Shown: in pieces, positions 41,533 through 50,335 of the stretch | Position numbering within the stretch: the first letter of the stretch is position 1 | Layout of the letters: the number at the start of each line of letters is the position of its first letter | Source: Candidatus Gastranaerophilales bacterium | GTDB lineage: Bacteria; Cyanobacteriota; Vampirovibrionia; Gastranaerophilales; Gastranaerophilaceae | Assembly (NCBI GenBank): GCA_944324315.1 | Contig: CALUVW010000009.1 | Span: 1 to 64,000, forward strand | Direction: 5' to 3' | Length of the DNA: 64,000 bases | Program-made: the position numbers and the translations under genes | Notes under the pieces: model-generated | What the model saw: only the letters and a program-made list of their open reading frames with translations | Databases searched by the model: none | Told to the model about the DNA's origin: nothing

Positions 41533-42894
41533 ATGAAATTTACTGTTGAAGAATTGAAAAAAGCAACAAATGCCGAAATTAAAGGCAATTTGAAGGGAAA
41601 TTTTGAGATTTCCACTGATACGAGAACCATTAAAAAAGGTGATTTGTATTTACCTTTGAAAGGCGCAAATTTTGACGGTGAAAATTTTTGTGATAAGGCA
41701 ATTGATGCAGGTGCTGCCGGTTGTTTCTGCACAAAAGATAATTGCCCTACTGAATGTACTTTGAAAGTACCTGACACATTAACGGCCTACCTTCAAATTG
41801 CAAATTTTGCACGTAAAAAATATAATCCGATAGTTGTCGGTATTACCGGAAGTTCAGGCAAAACTACGACAAAAGAAATGGTTTATTCTGTTTTGTCAGA
41901 AAAATTCAAAACTCACAAAACTTTTTCAAACCATAACAACGAAATCGGGTTTTGTCAGACAGTTCTTTCAATGCCTGAAGATATTGAAGTGCTGATTGTT
42001 GAAATGGGAATGCGCGGGGTTGGCGAGATTGAACTTATTACAAAGTATGCACAGCCTGATTACGCAATAATTACAAATGCCGGTTCTGCTCATATCGGAC
42101 GTCTGGGAAGCCTTGACAATATTGCAAAGGCAAAATGCGAAATTACAAAATATTTGAAAAATACTCTCATTGCACAGGATAACGAAAGGATTAAAAAATT
42201 TGCGGACTTTGAAGGTGAAAAGATTTTTTATTCAATAAAAGATGCGGAAATTCTGGAAAAACGCAAAGGCTATTCTAAATTCATTTATAAAAATCCCTCC
42301 ACCGCTTGCGCGGTCCCCCTCGCTTTATCAAGGGAGGCAGATGAATATGAACTCAATGTTGAAGGGGATTACAATATTGAAAATTCTCTGTCTGCAATTG
42401 AGCTTGGCTTTAAGCTTGGTATGTCTTATGAAGAGATTAAGCGCGGCTTGGCAAAATATCACCAGATTGAAAAACGTTGGGAGGTTCAAAATGTCAAAGG
42501 GTTTGATATTATAAATGACAGTTATAATGCAAATCCTGAATCTATGAAAGCTTCTGTTTCAACATTTTTGGAACTTTATAAAAATCCGGTTGTAATTCTC
42601 GGAGATATGGGTGAACTTGGTGAAAATGAAATTGAGTTTCACCGTGAAACAGGCGAATTTATCGGGAAGAAGTTTCATGGTAAACAGGCGGTATTTCTTA
42701 CAGTCGGCAAGCTTGCAAAGTATATTGGAGATGAATTATCTAAGTATGGATTTGATGTAAAACATTTTGACAACAATCTTGAAACATCTCGTTACATTCT
42801 TGATAATTTACATGCGGGTATTACAATATTCTTAAAGGCTTCAAGGGCTATGAAGTTTGAAGAGATTATAGAAAATTTAAAAAACGGAGACTGA
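41533..42894 (+). CDS. murF: UDP-MurNAc-tripeptide:D-Ala-D-Ala ligase MurF
   Basis: 453 residues. It adds D-Ala-D-Ala to the peptidoglycan precursor. GITGSSGKTTTKEM near residue 103 is the ATP site; FSNHNNEIG (near 137), DSYNANPESMKAS (near 335) and VILGDMGELG (near 353) are family motifs. Around residues 254-269 the sequence NPSTACAVPLALSREAD is encoded by a repeat-like palindrome (42295-42337), in frame. It is the first gene of a mur/fts operon. GAGGGAGAG precedes the ATG. Confidence 0.96.
   Translation: MKFTVEELKKATNAEIKGNLKGNFEISTDTRTIKKGDLYLPLKGANFDGENFCDKAIDAGAAGCFCTKDNCPTECTLKVPDTLTAYLQIANFARKKYNPIVVGITGSSGKTTTKEMVYSVLSEKFKTHKTFSNHNNEIGFCQTVLSMPEDIEVLIVEMGMRGVGEIELITKYAQPDYAIITNAGSAHIGRLGSLDNIAKAKCEITKYLKNTLIAQDNERIKKFADFEGEKIFYSIKDAEILEKRKGYSKFIYKNPSTACAVPLALSREADEYELNVEGDYNIENSLSAIELGFKLGMSYEEIKRGLAKYHQIEKRWEVQNVKGFDIINDSYNANPESMKASVSTFLELYKNPVVILGDMGELGENEIEFHRETGEFIGKKFHGKQAVFLTVGKLAKYIGDELSKYGFDVKHFDNNLETSRYILDNLHAGITIFLKASRAMKFEEIIENLKNGD
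42295..42337 (+). repeat. Palindromic repeat-like element inserted in frame in murF
   Basis: Outer arms ccctcc (42295-42300) and gggagg (42332-42337) enclose an inner palindrome (accgcttgcgcggt, 42301-42314). It is GC-rich in an AT-rich gene. The composition and layout resemble interspersed palindromes such as those in the prepilin leaders. Confidence 0.65.
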
Positions 42895-42900
42895 TAATTT

Positions 42901-43881
42901 ATGATTATGTTGGCTGTTGCATTTTTACTGGGTATGATATTATGTTTACTTTTTGGCGTACCGTATATAGATTTTTTGAAAAAACATATGATAGGTCAGT
43001 ACGTAAAGGACTGTGCGCCGGAGGCTCATGCTAAAAAACAAGGAACTCCGACGACAGGCGGAATTTTTATAATACTTGCGGTGCTGCTCGGTTCAATTAT
43101 TACACTTGCCATGGCTCAAAGACTCTCTACAGAAGCTTTTATTATTCTTTTAACCCTTTTATTTTATACGTTTGCAGGATTTCAAGATGATTATATAAAG
43201 TTAAAAGGCAAAGGTAATGACGGTTTGACACCGCGCGGAAAGCTTTTAAGACAAATTGCGATAGCAATGCTTCCAACGCTTTATCTGATGATGACAAAAA
43301 CAAATGCAGGGGATGTTTCAATCGGGCATTACGTATTACATTTAGGGTGGTTTTATCCTGTGTTTGCAGTATTTGTTATTACAGGTGCTTCAAATGCTTA
43401 TAATTTAACAGATGGATTAGACGGGCTTGCCGCATCAACAGGCATTTTTTCATTTGCTGCGTGTGCGTTGATTTGCTTATTTTCGGGCTATCCTGAAGCT
43501 GCAATAATTTCAGCTGCTGTAGGAGGTGCGTTAGCAGGATTTTTAAAATATAACAAACCGAAAGCTCAAGTTTTTATGGGCGATACCGGTTCTCTTGCAA
43601 TAGGCGGACTACTTGGAACCGTTGCGGTATTAGGAAAATTTGAAATTCTTTTGATATTGATTGCCGGAGTTTTTGTAATGGAAACTTTGTCTGTTATAAT
43701 TCAGGTTGCAAGCTTTAAAACAACAGGTAAAAGGGTTTTTAAAATGGCTCCTATACATCACCATTTTGAATTATGCGATTGGAGTGAAAAGAAAATTGTA
43801 TGCGTCTTTGCGCTTGTGTCGGCAATTCTTTCCGCTTCTGCAATTGTATTATATGTATTATTTAACAGAGGAATAATTTAG
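42901..43881 (+). CDS. mraY: Phospho-MurNAc-pentapeptide transferase MraY
   Basis: 326 residues with about ten membrane segments. It makes lipid I. HAKKQGTPTTGGIFI near residue 42, FQDDYIKLKGKGNDGL near 97, NLTDGLDGLA near 175, and FMGDTGSLAIGG near 227 are the MraY motifs with the catalytic Asp residues. The last, PIHHHFELCDWSEKKI, has the His triplet. It lies 6 nt after murF and abuts murD. Confidence 0.97.
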   Translation: MIMLAVAFLLGMILCLLFGVPYIDFLKKHMIGQYVKDCAPEAHAKKQGTPTTGGIFIILAVLLGSIITLAMAQRLSTEAFIILLTLLFYTFAGFQDDYIKLKGKGNDGLTPRGKLLRQIAIAMLPTLYLMMTKTNAGDVSIGHYVLHLGWFYPVFAVFVITGASNAYNLTDGLDGLAASTGIFSFAACALICLFSGYPEAAIISAAVGGALAGFLKYNKPKAQVFMGDTGSLAIGGLLGTVAVLGKFEILLILIAGVFVMETLSVIIQVASFKTTGKRVFKMAPIHHHFELCDWSEKKIVCVFALVSAILSASAIVLYVLFNRGII

Positions 43882-45255
43882 ATGAAATCTTTATTACCCA
43901 ATATAAAATTTACTGATAAAAAAGTCTTGGTTCTCGGTTTATCAAAAAGCGGAATCTCGGCTGCTCAATACCTTAACAAAGTCGGAGCAGATGTTTATAT
44001 AACAGAATTCAGAAAAGAAAAACCTGAGGATGCGCAAATTTTAAAAGAGCTTAGAGAAACAGGGATTAAAATTGAAATGGGCGGACACAGCGATGAATTT
44101 ATAAATGATTCTTATATTGCTGTAACATCGCCCGGGATTCCTCCGCATTCAGAGATAATGCAAAGATTAAAAGAAAAGAAAATAAAGGTAATATCTGAAA
44201 TAGAGCTTGCCGCATCACAGTCAGGTGTGCCGTTTATTGCGATAACGGGGACTAACGGAAAAACGACGACAACTGCTTTGACAGCGCATATACTTTCCAG
44301 TGAATATAAAGCAGAACCATGCGGGAATTACGGAGTTCCGCCATGTGATCTGCTGGATAAAGATATTGATTTTATGGTGTGTGAATGCAGTTCTTTCCAA
44401 TTGGAATACAGCAATTCATTCCAGCCTCAGATTTCTGTTTTTACAAACTTTACACCCGATCATATTGACTGGCATGGAGGATTAGAAAATTACTTTAAAG
44501 CCAAGGCTAAAATCTTTAAGGGGCCTCAGGCGCCGCAATTTTCGATTTTGAATGCAAAGGATGAAAGATTGCTTGAGTTTTCAAAAGAATGTGGTGGGAC
44601 AGTATTCCTTTTTGACGGTGATATTGGTGAAAACTGCTCTTATATAAAAGACGGAGCAATATATTTTAAACGAAACGGTAAAGAAGAAAAAATTATTACT
44701 CTGGATGAATGTCCGCTTATCGGCAGCCATAATTATCAGAATGTTATGTGCGCTGTTATTGCCGCCAAAATTGAGGGAATTTCAAATGAGGATATTAAAA
44801 AATCAGTAATGTCATTTAAAGTTCCGGAACACAGACTTGAAAAGTTTGCGCAAAAAGAAAAAACAGTTTTTTATAATGACTCAAAAGCAACTAATCCTGA
44901 GGCAAGCCTTGTAGCAATTAATTCATTTAATAACTGTGATGTAGTATTGATTGCCGGAGGACGTGATAAAAATACTGATTTGACAGAGTTTTGTGATGCG
45001 ATAAATAAACATATTAAAACTGTTATATTGATCGGAGAAGCTGCTGATAGATTTGATGAAAATCTTAGAAAAAATGGATTTGATAACATTATAAGAGAAG
45101 ATTCAATGCAGCGTGCAATAGACAAATCAATTGAGTTAAATCCGGATGTTGTGTTATTGTCGCCTGCGTGTGCAAGTTTCGATATGTTTAGCGGATATGA
45201 AGAAAGAGGAAAGGTATTTAAAGAATATGTCTTATCAAAGATCAACAAGGCGTGA
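43882..45255 (+). CDS. murD: UDP-MurNAc-alanine:D-glutamate ligase MurD
   Basis: 457 residues. It adds D-Glu. The N-terminal VLVLGLSKSGISAAQYL is the UDP-binding fold, ITGTNGKTTTTAL near residue 118 is the ATP site, and VFTNFTPDHIDWHG near 185 and YNDSKATNPEASLVA near 330 are conserved. LSPACASFDMFSGYEERG at the end is typical. It begins directly after the mraY stop and overlaps ftsW by 29 nt. Confidence 0.97.
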   Translation: MKSLLPNIKFTDKKVLVLGLSKSGISAAQYLNKVGADVYITEFRKEKPEDAQILKELRETGIKIEMGGHSDEFINDSYIAVTSPGIPPHSEIMQRLKEKKIKVISEIELAASQSGVPFIAITGTNGKTTTTALTAHILSSEYKAEPCGNYGVPPCDLLDKDIDFMVCECSSFQLEYSNSFQPQISVFTNFTPDHIDWHGGLENYFKAKAKIFKGPQAPQFSILNAKDERLLEFSKECGGTVFLFDGDIGENCSYIKDGAIYFKRNGKEEKIITLDECPLIGSHNYQNVMCAVIAAKIEGISNEDIKKSVMSFKVPEHRLEKFAQKEKTVFYNDSKATNPEASLVAINSFNNCDVVLIAGGRDKNTDLTEFCDAINKHIKTVILIGEAADRFDENLRKNGFDNIIREDSMQRAIDKSIELNPDVVLLSPACASFDMFSGYEERGKVFKEYVLSKINKA

Positions 45256-46405
45256 GCCGCATTCAAGACGTGACGAACAGCCTATTCAAAGCATTATAAT
45301 ATCATCTCCTGACAAGACATTGTTAATTGTCGTAGCTTTTCTCGTTATTATTGGATTTCTTGCGATATTTTCGGCAACTGCGCCAAAATGTCTTGATGAA
45401 GGCGGAAATCCTGCACAATTTTTAATCAAACAGTTAATTTGTTTTGTGGTAGGATTTTTCGGCTTAAAGTTTTTTATGAATTACGACTATAAAAAGCTTG
45501 CGGATTGGAATGTAATTGTAATGTCAGTAATTCTGATATCTTTAATTCTCGTTGATTTTACTCCATTGGGGGTTACAGTTAACGGTGCAAAAAGATGGAT
45601 GAATATTGCCGGGTTCCAATTGCAGCCTTCGGAATTTGCAAAACCGGCAGTTGTACTTTTGCTGGCAAATGCATTCAGGAAAGATGCAAATTTATTTGAT
45701 CAAAATAAATGGGTATGGGCGTTTTTCCCTATTATTGCAATGGCAGGTTTAATTTTTATTCAGCCGAATTTGTCAATGGTTATATTACTTGGTATGACAA
45801 CTGTTGTTATGTATATGGCAGCAGGAGGGTCAATGAAGCTGTTTTTAAGCTGTGTTGGTGCACTGGTTACCACTATAATTGTTGCAGCCGCTACTATTAT
45901 TAAACCGTACCAGATGCAGAGAATTAAAACCTGGAGAAATCCTGATCTTGATCCTTTGGGCGCAGGTTATAATATTATTCAATCGTTGATTGCTTTTGCC
46001 TCCGGAGGTTTCAGCGGTGTCGGCTATGGCGGCTCTATTCAAAAACTTTCCTATCTGCCGGAATGTCATACAGACTTTATTTTTGCTGTTATTGCGGAGG
46101 AATTAGGATTTGTCGGATGTGTGCTTGTAATCGGTTTATTCTTTACGTTTATGCAAAGAGGCTTTGTAATTGCTGCCAGATGTCCTGATATTTATGGAAA
46201 ACTTCTCGCTGTGGGAATTACATTTTCAATTGTATTCCAGGCATTTATGAATATGAGTGTTGCAAGTTCATTCCTGCCGACAACAGGTGTTCCGCTTCCT
46301 TTCATAAGTTATGGCGGTTCATCTTTGATTGTTTCAATGATTATGGTCGGTATACTTTTAAATATTTCTAAAAAACGAATAAAAAAAATAAGGAACAGAT
46401 ATTAA
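45227..46405 (+). CDS. ftsW: Lipid II polymerase / cell-division protein FtsW
   Basis: 392 residues with about ten membrane segments (SEDS family). It polymerises glycan strands with class B PBPs. GAKRWMNIAGFQLQPSEFAK near residue 122 and the C-terminal GVPLPFISYGGSSLIVSM are the signatures. The position between murD and murG favours FtsW over RodA. I chose ATG 45227 since AGAGGAAAGG lies upstream and the product then begins with a short cytoplasmic tail rich in Arg. Confidence 0.93.
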   Translation: MSYQRSTRREPHSRRDEQPIQSIIISSPDKTLLIVVAFLVIIGFLAIFSATAPKCLDEGGNPAQFLIKQLICFVVGFFGLKFFMNYDYKKLADWNVIVMSVILISLILVDFTPLGVTVNGAKRWMNIAGFQLQPSEFAKPAVVLLLANAFRKDANLFDQNKWVWAFFPIIAMAGLIFIQPNLSMVILLGMTTVVMYMAAGGSMKLFLSCVGALVTTIIVAAATIIKPYQMQRIKTWRNPDLDPLGAGYNIIQSLIAFASGGFSGVGYGGSIQKLSYLPECHTDFIFAVIAEELGFVGCVLVIGLFFTFMQRGFVIAARCPDIYGKLLAVGITFSIVFQAFMNMSVASSFLPTTGVPLPFISYGGSSLIVSMIMVGILLNISKKRIKKIRNRY

Positions 46406-46406
46406 A

Positions 46407-47507
46407 ATGAGTAGATTTTTTATAACCGGCGGTGGTACTGGAGGTCATATTTATCCTGCAATAGCAGTTGCAGAAGCCCTAAAGGATGACGAGATATTTT
46501 ATGTTGGAAACCCGAAAAATTTGGAATTTGATATTGTAAAACAAAAAGGTTATAAGTTTTTGGGTGTAAATGTTCATGGTATGCCAAGAAGTTTTGACTT
46601 TCATTTAATTGAATGTTTGTTTCAACTTGGTGTTGCGGTTTTAAAATGTTGTTTTTATATATTAAAATACAAGCCTGATGCTGTTTTTGGAACTGGCGGT
46701 TATGTTTCTGCACCTGCACTAATAGCCGCAAGGTTCATGAATGTCCCTTATATGATGCATGATTGTGATGCACAGCCAGGATTGGTGACCAGAAAACTCT
46801 CAAGAGGTGCAAAGAGCGTTTCTGTAGCATTCGAATGTGCTTGTAAATGTTTGAATAATAAAAATTGTTATGTTAACGGCAATCCGATTCGTTCGGCATT
46901 CAAAATCCTTTCAAAAGATGATGCGAGAAAAAATCTTGGACTTGAAAATAAGTTAACGCTTTGTATAATGGGCGGCTCTCAGGGTGCACGCTCTATAAAT
47001 GACGCTGCTGTTGAAATTTTAAAATCTGTTTCAAAAGATTTTGATGTGCAGATAATTTTCCAAACGGGCAAGAAAAATTATGAAAGGGTAATTGAACAAT
47101 TAATTTTAATTTATCCGCAGTATGAAGCAGATAAAAATATAATTATAAAACCGTATTTTGATGATATGGTGACGGTTTTGAAGGCATCGGATATTGCGGT
47201 ATCCCGTTCGGGTTCGTTGAGCATTTCGGAAATCTGTGCCTGCGGAATTGCTCCGATATTTGTTCCATACCCTTATGCAGCAGCTGATCACCAGCGTAAA
47301 AATGCAAGGTATATGGTAGAAAAAGATGCAGGACTTTATCTTGAAGATAGTGAAATAAACGAAAAAACTTTATTAGAGGCAGTAGTTTCTCTTATTGAAA
47401 ATAAAGCACGATTGAAACAAATTCAGGAAAATTCACTTGGTCTTGCAAAATTTGACGGTACTGAAAAAATAGTAGGACAGTTGAAAGAAATTGCAAATGG
47501 AAAATAA
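46407..47507 (+). CDS. murG: UDP-GlcNAc:lipid I GlcNAc transferase MurG
   Basis: 366 residues. It converts lipid I to lipid II at the inner membrane face. The N-terminal ITGGGTGGHIYPAIAVAEAL is the Gly-rich acceptor-lipid loop. CIMGGSQGARSINDA near residue 190 and PYPYAAADHQRKNARYM near 290 bind UDP-GlcNAc. Its end overlaps folC by 11 nt. Confidence 0.97.
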   Translation: MSRFFITGGGTGGHIYPAIAVAEALKDDEIFYVGNPKNLEFDIVKQKGYKFLGVNVHGMPRSFDFHLIECLFQLGVAVLKCCFYILKYKPDAVFGTGGYVSAPALIAARFMNVPYMMHDCDAQPGLVTRKLSRGAKSVSVAFECACKCLNNKNCYVNGNPIRSAFKILSKDDARKNLGLENKLTLCIMGGSQGARSINDAAVEILKSVSKDFDVQIIFQTGKKNYERVIEQLILIYPQYEADKNIIIKPYFDDMVTVLKASDIAVSRSGSLSISEICACGIAPIFVPYPYAAADHQRKNARYMVEKDAGLYLEDSEINEKTLLEAVVSLIENKARLKQIQENSLGLAKFDGTEKIVGQLKEIANGK

Positions 47508-48660
47508 TTATGATAGTGCAGTAAAGTTATTAACATCTCAGGGAAAGTTTTATATAAATCTTGGACTTGAGAGAATTTCCGATGTATTAGAATTGCTTGG
47601 TAATCCTCAGGATAAATTAAAATGCATTCATGTCGCAGGTACTAACGGTAAGGGATCCGTGTGCGCAATTATATCTGCTGTTCTTGCTAAAGCCGGAATG
47701 AAAACGGGGTTATATACAAGTCCGCATATTTACGAATATACTGAACGTATAAAAATTAACGGTTATGATATTCCTAAAGATGATTTTGCAAAATATGTTT
47801 TTGAAATTTGTTCTCTTGCGGACAAAAGTAATATTCATCTTACAGAATTTGAAATCTTAACAGCAACTATGTTTAAATATTTTGCTGATAATAATGTTGA
47901 TGTTGTTGTGTTGGAAACTGGGCTTGGCGGAAGGTTTGATGCAACGAACGTTATAAAATCAAACTTGTGTTCAATCATAACTCATATTGATCTGGATCAT
48001 ACTGAACGTCTCGGGAACACAAAATCAAAAATAGCTTTTGAAAAGGCTGGTATTATAAAATCAGATTGTCCTGTGTTTACGTGTGAAGGGTACGAGGAAA
48101 TAAAGGATAAAGCAGATGAATGTAACTCTATGTTTGTTCTTGTAACACCTTTTGAGGATACAACAAATTTATCTCTTAAAGGAACATGCCAACAGGAAAA
48201 TTTATCCCTTGCACTTGCTGCTGTAAGATATCTTTTCCCGCAGATTCAGGAAAACATTATTCAGGCAGCCCTGACAGAAGTAAAACATCCCTGTCGTTTT
48301 CAACTTTGTAAACAAGATTTGATTGTGGATGGTTCTCATAATCCAAATGGCGCGATGGCGCTTCGGGATAGTCTGGATTTATATTTCCCGGATAAGAAAA
48401 GGTGCTTTGTATTCGGCTGTTTAAGAAATAAAGATTATGCAAAAATGATGGAAATACTATTCGCAAAAGGTGATGAAATTTATTTTTATCATTTCAATAA
48501 CAAAAATTCTTGCACTATTGATGAATTAAAAAAAGTCTGTCCTTACCCTTCAAAAGAATTTAAAGGCTTGGCTGAACTTCCTCAAGATTATTTGAAAATA
48601 GTATGCGGCTCATTTTATATGCTGAATGAAATTATCCCTTGTGACATTCTTCTTCATTAG
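47497..48660 (+). CDS. folC: Folylpolyglutamate synthase / dihydrofolate synthase
   Basis: 387 residues from ATG 47497. It adds glutamate to folates. HVAGTNGKGSVCAIISAV near residue 44 is the ATP site, TSPHIYEYTERI near 72 is the typical next motif, and VLETGLGGRFDATN near 140 and VDGSHNPNGAMALRD near 275 are conserved. It is the end of the mur operon. murC and murB are not here. The 3' end overlaps the convergent glycosyltransferase gene by 29 nt. Confidence 0.94.
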   Translation: MENNYDSAVKLLTSQGKFYINLGLERISDVLELLGNPQDKLKCIHVAGTNGKGSVCAIISAVLAKAGMKTGLYTSPHIYEYTERIKINGYDIPKDDFAKYVFEICSLADKSNIHLTEFEILTATMFKYFADNNVDVVVLETGLGGRFDATNVIKSNLCSIITHIDLDHTERLGNTKSKIAFEKAGIIKSDCPVFTCEGYEEIKDKADECNSMFVLVTPFEDTTNLSLKGTCQQENLSLALAAVRYLFPQIQENIIQAALTEVKHPCRFQLCKQDLIVDGSHNPNGAMALRDSLDLYFPDKKRCFVFGCLRNKDYAKMMEILFAKGDEIYFYHFNNKNSCTIDELKKVCPYPSKEFKGLAELPQDYLKIVCGSFYMLNEIIPCDILLH

Positions 48661-50200
48661 CCATTTCTTCAAGCAGGTTAGTTAACTCTGCAGGCTCAAA
48701 ATCAGAACATGAGTTCCATACTAATGTCGGTTTTCCGCCGCTGATTGAAGGACTCGGATAATCGCTGTTGCAAAATCCTTTCAGCATATTTGTTGATCCG
48801 TCAACATTTGAAGTAAAATATTTACAACAGCTGCAAATTTTAAGAACAAAACCATAGTCATATAATTTTTGTCTTATTTCCTGTAATGCATCAATCATAC
48901 GCAAATGTTTGCCCGTAATAAATTTTTTCTTTTTGTAAATAAATTTGATTTTAGCAAGTCCTGATTCTGATATAAATTCAACCCTGCAAGGTAATTCTCT
49001 GCCGGCATTATTCATAACAAATGCATCTACCGCAAGTTTTTCAGTACCTTCAGGAAGCTCTTCTCTTTGAGTAATTTTTGCAATAATAACTCTAACAGGA
49101 GGCAGGTTTTTTATAATATGGCAGAGTGAATAAATCGGATATAAACATAAAAGTACAATTTCTTTAAATCTTAATTTTGAATTTATCAAACTTATTCCAA
49201 AACCTGCTATAAGTATCAGGAATGTAAAAAGTACTATTTTAAAGTCTACAAAAAAGTAATATCTGTAGGAGTGTTTCATTACTACGGCATAAATTACGAG
49301 TATCATCCAGATATTAGGATTTAAGAGAGAAAATGTATGTTCTGCAAATATAAAGTTTTTCGACCAGATCTGGCTGAAACAGTTTTTAAAAAGGTCAAGT
49401 CTTGCAGAAAGTCTCGGTTTTCTAAACTCATAATTCGCGGTGTCAACGTATGTTTGAATATTAGGATTGTATGTGCATGGACATTTAATTTTAGATAAAA
49501 GCATGCTGTATTTTAATTCTGAATTTATATCTTTAAAATCGACAGAGCCAATTTCATCAACGATATCTTTCTTAATAACGAATACTCCGGAATCAGCGCT
49601 TGCCGCAAGCCCAAAGAGAGAGCGTGCTTTTCTCATAAAATTCATATGATATTTTTGATAAGCTGCTTTTATTTTATCAACAGGTCCTAAGTTGTCTGTG
49701 AGAATGAGAGTTTCGCCGCTAAGTACGCTGTGATTGACCAGTGCTGAATTTACTGTAGTTAAAAAGTTTGCAGGAATGCTTCTGTCAGCGTCCATAAATA
49801 CGTAAGAATCAATGCTCTGGTCTTTTGAAAGTCTTTCAATAAGCATAGATACCGCTTGATCTTTGCCCACAGTACCTACTCCGGTAATATTTATTAAACT
49901 TAAAAACGGCTCATTGATAAATAATTGTTCTGAACCGTCAGAGCAGTTATCAAGTATTACAAAAACCCTGAAGTTATTAATCGGGTAATCCTGCATTTTT
50001 AATTCTTTGATAAGATTTTCAAGAGTAATTTTATTATTTCTAGCATATATAATAACTGCTAAATTATCTTTTTCTTCATATTTTGAATATCTTTTTTCTA
50101 TCTTAAACGGTTTGTCATTAAGGTTTCTGACAGCGAGAGCCAGAAAATAAAAAGAGTATATCGCAACATAGATATATAAAATGTCTAAAATTAATTCCAT
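48632..50200 (-). CDS. Membrane GT2-family glycosyltransferase with Cys-rich C-terminus
   Basis: 522 residues. An N-terminal membrane segment (about 1-22) precedes the catalytic domain: AVIIYARNNKITLENLIKEL near residue 49, VILDNCSDGSEQ near 84 and YVFMDADRSIPANF near 133. Three or four membrane segments follow (about 295-370). The C-terminal part has KICSCCKYFTSN, GFCNSDYPS and NSCSDFEPAE, a Cys cluster that may bind metal and is unusual for this class. The donor and acceptor are unknown. It ends inside folC on the opposite strand. Confidence 0.82.
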   Translation of the reverse strand: MELILDILYIYVAIYSFYFLALAVRNLNDKPFKIEKRYSKYEEKDNLAVIIYARNNKITLENLIKELKMQDYPINNFRVFVILDNCSDGSEQLFINEPFLSLINITGVGTVGKDQAVSMLIERLSKDQSIDSYVFMDADRSIPANFLTTVNSALVNHSVLSGETLILTDNLGPVDKIKAAYQKYHMNFMRKARSLFGLAASADSGVFVIKKDIVDEIGSVDFKDINSELKYSMLLSKIKCPCTYNPNIQTYVDTANYEFRKPRLSARLDLFKNCFSQIWSKNFIFAEHTFSLLNPNIWMILVIYAVVMKHSYRYYFFVDFKIVLFTFLILIAGFGISLINSKLRFKEIVLLCLYPIYSLCHIIKNLPPVRVIIAKITQREELPEGTEKLAVDAFVMNNAGRELPCRVEFISESGLAKIKFIYKKKKFITGKHLRMIDALQEIRQKLYDYGFVLKICSCCKYFTSNVDGSTNMLKGFCNSDYPSPSISGGKPTLVWNSCSDFEPAELTNLLEEMANEEECHKG

Positions 50201-50335
50201 AAACTTCCTTTCACACTAATATTCTATGTAAAAATTTATTAAAAATCCATTACATGTTAATAAATGTTATATATTGATTGCATTCAGTCAGAAAATAGTT
50301 TATAATCGATTGTATAGTCAGAAAGGAGTAAAGTT

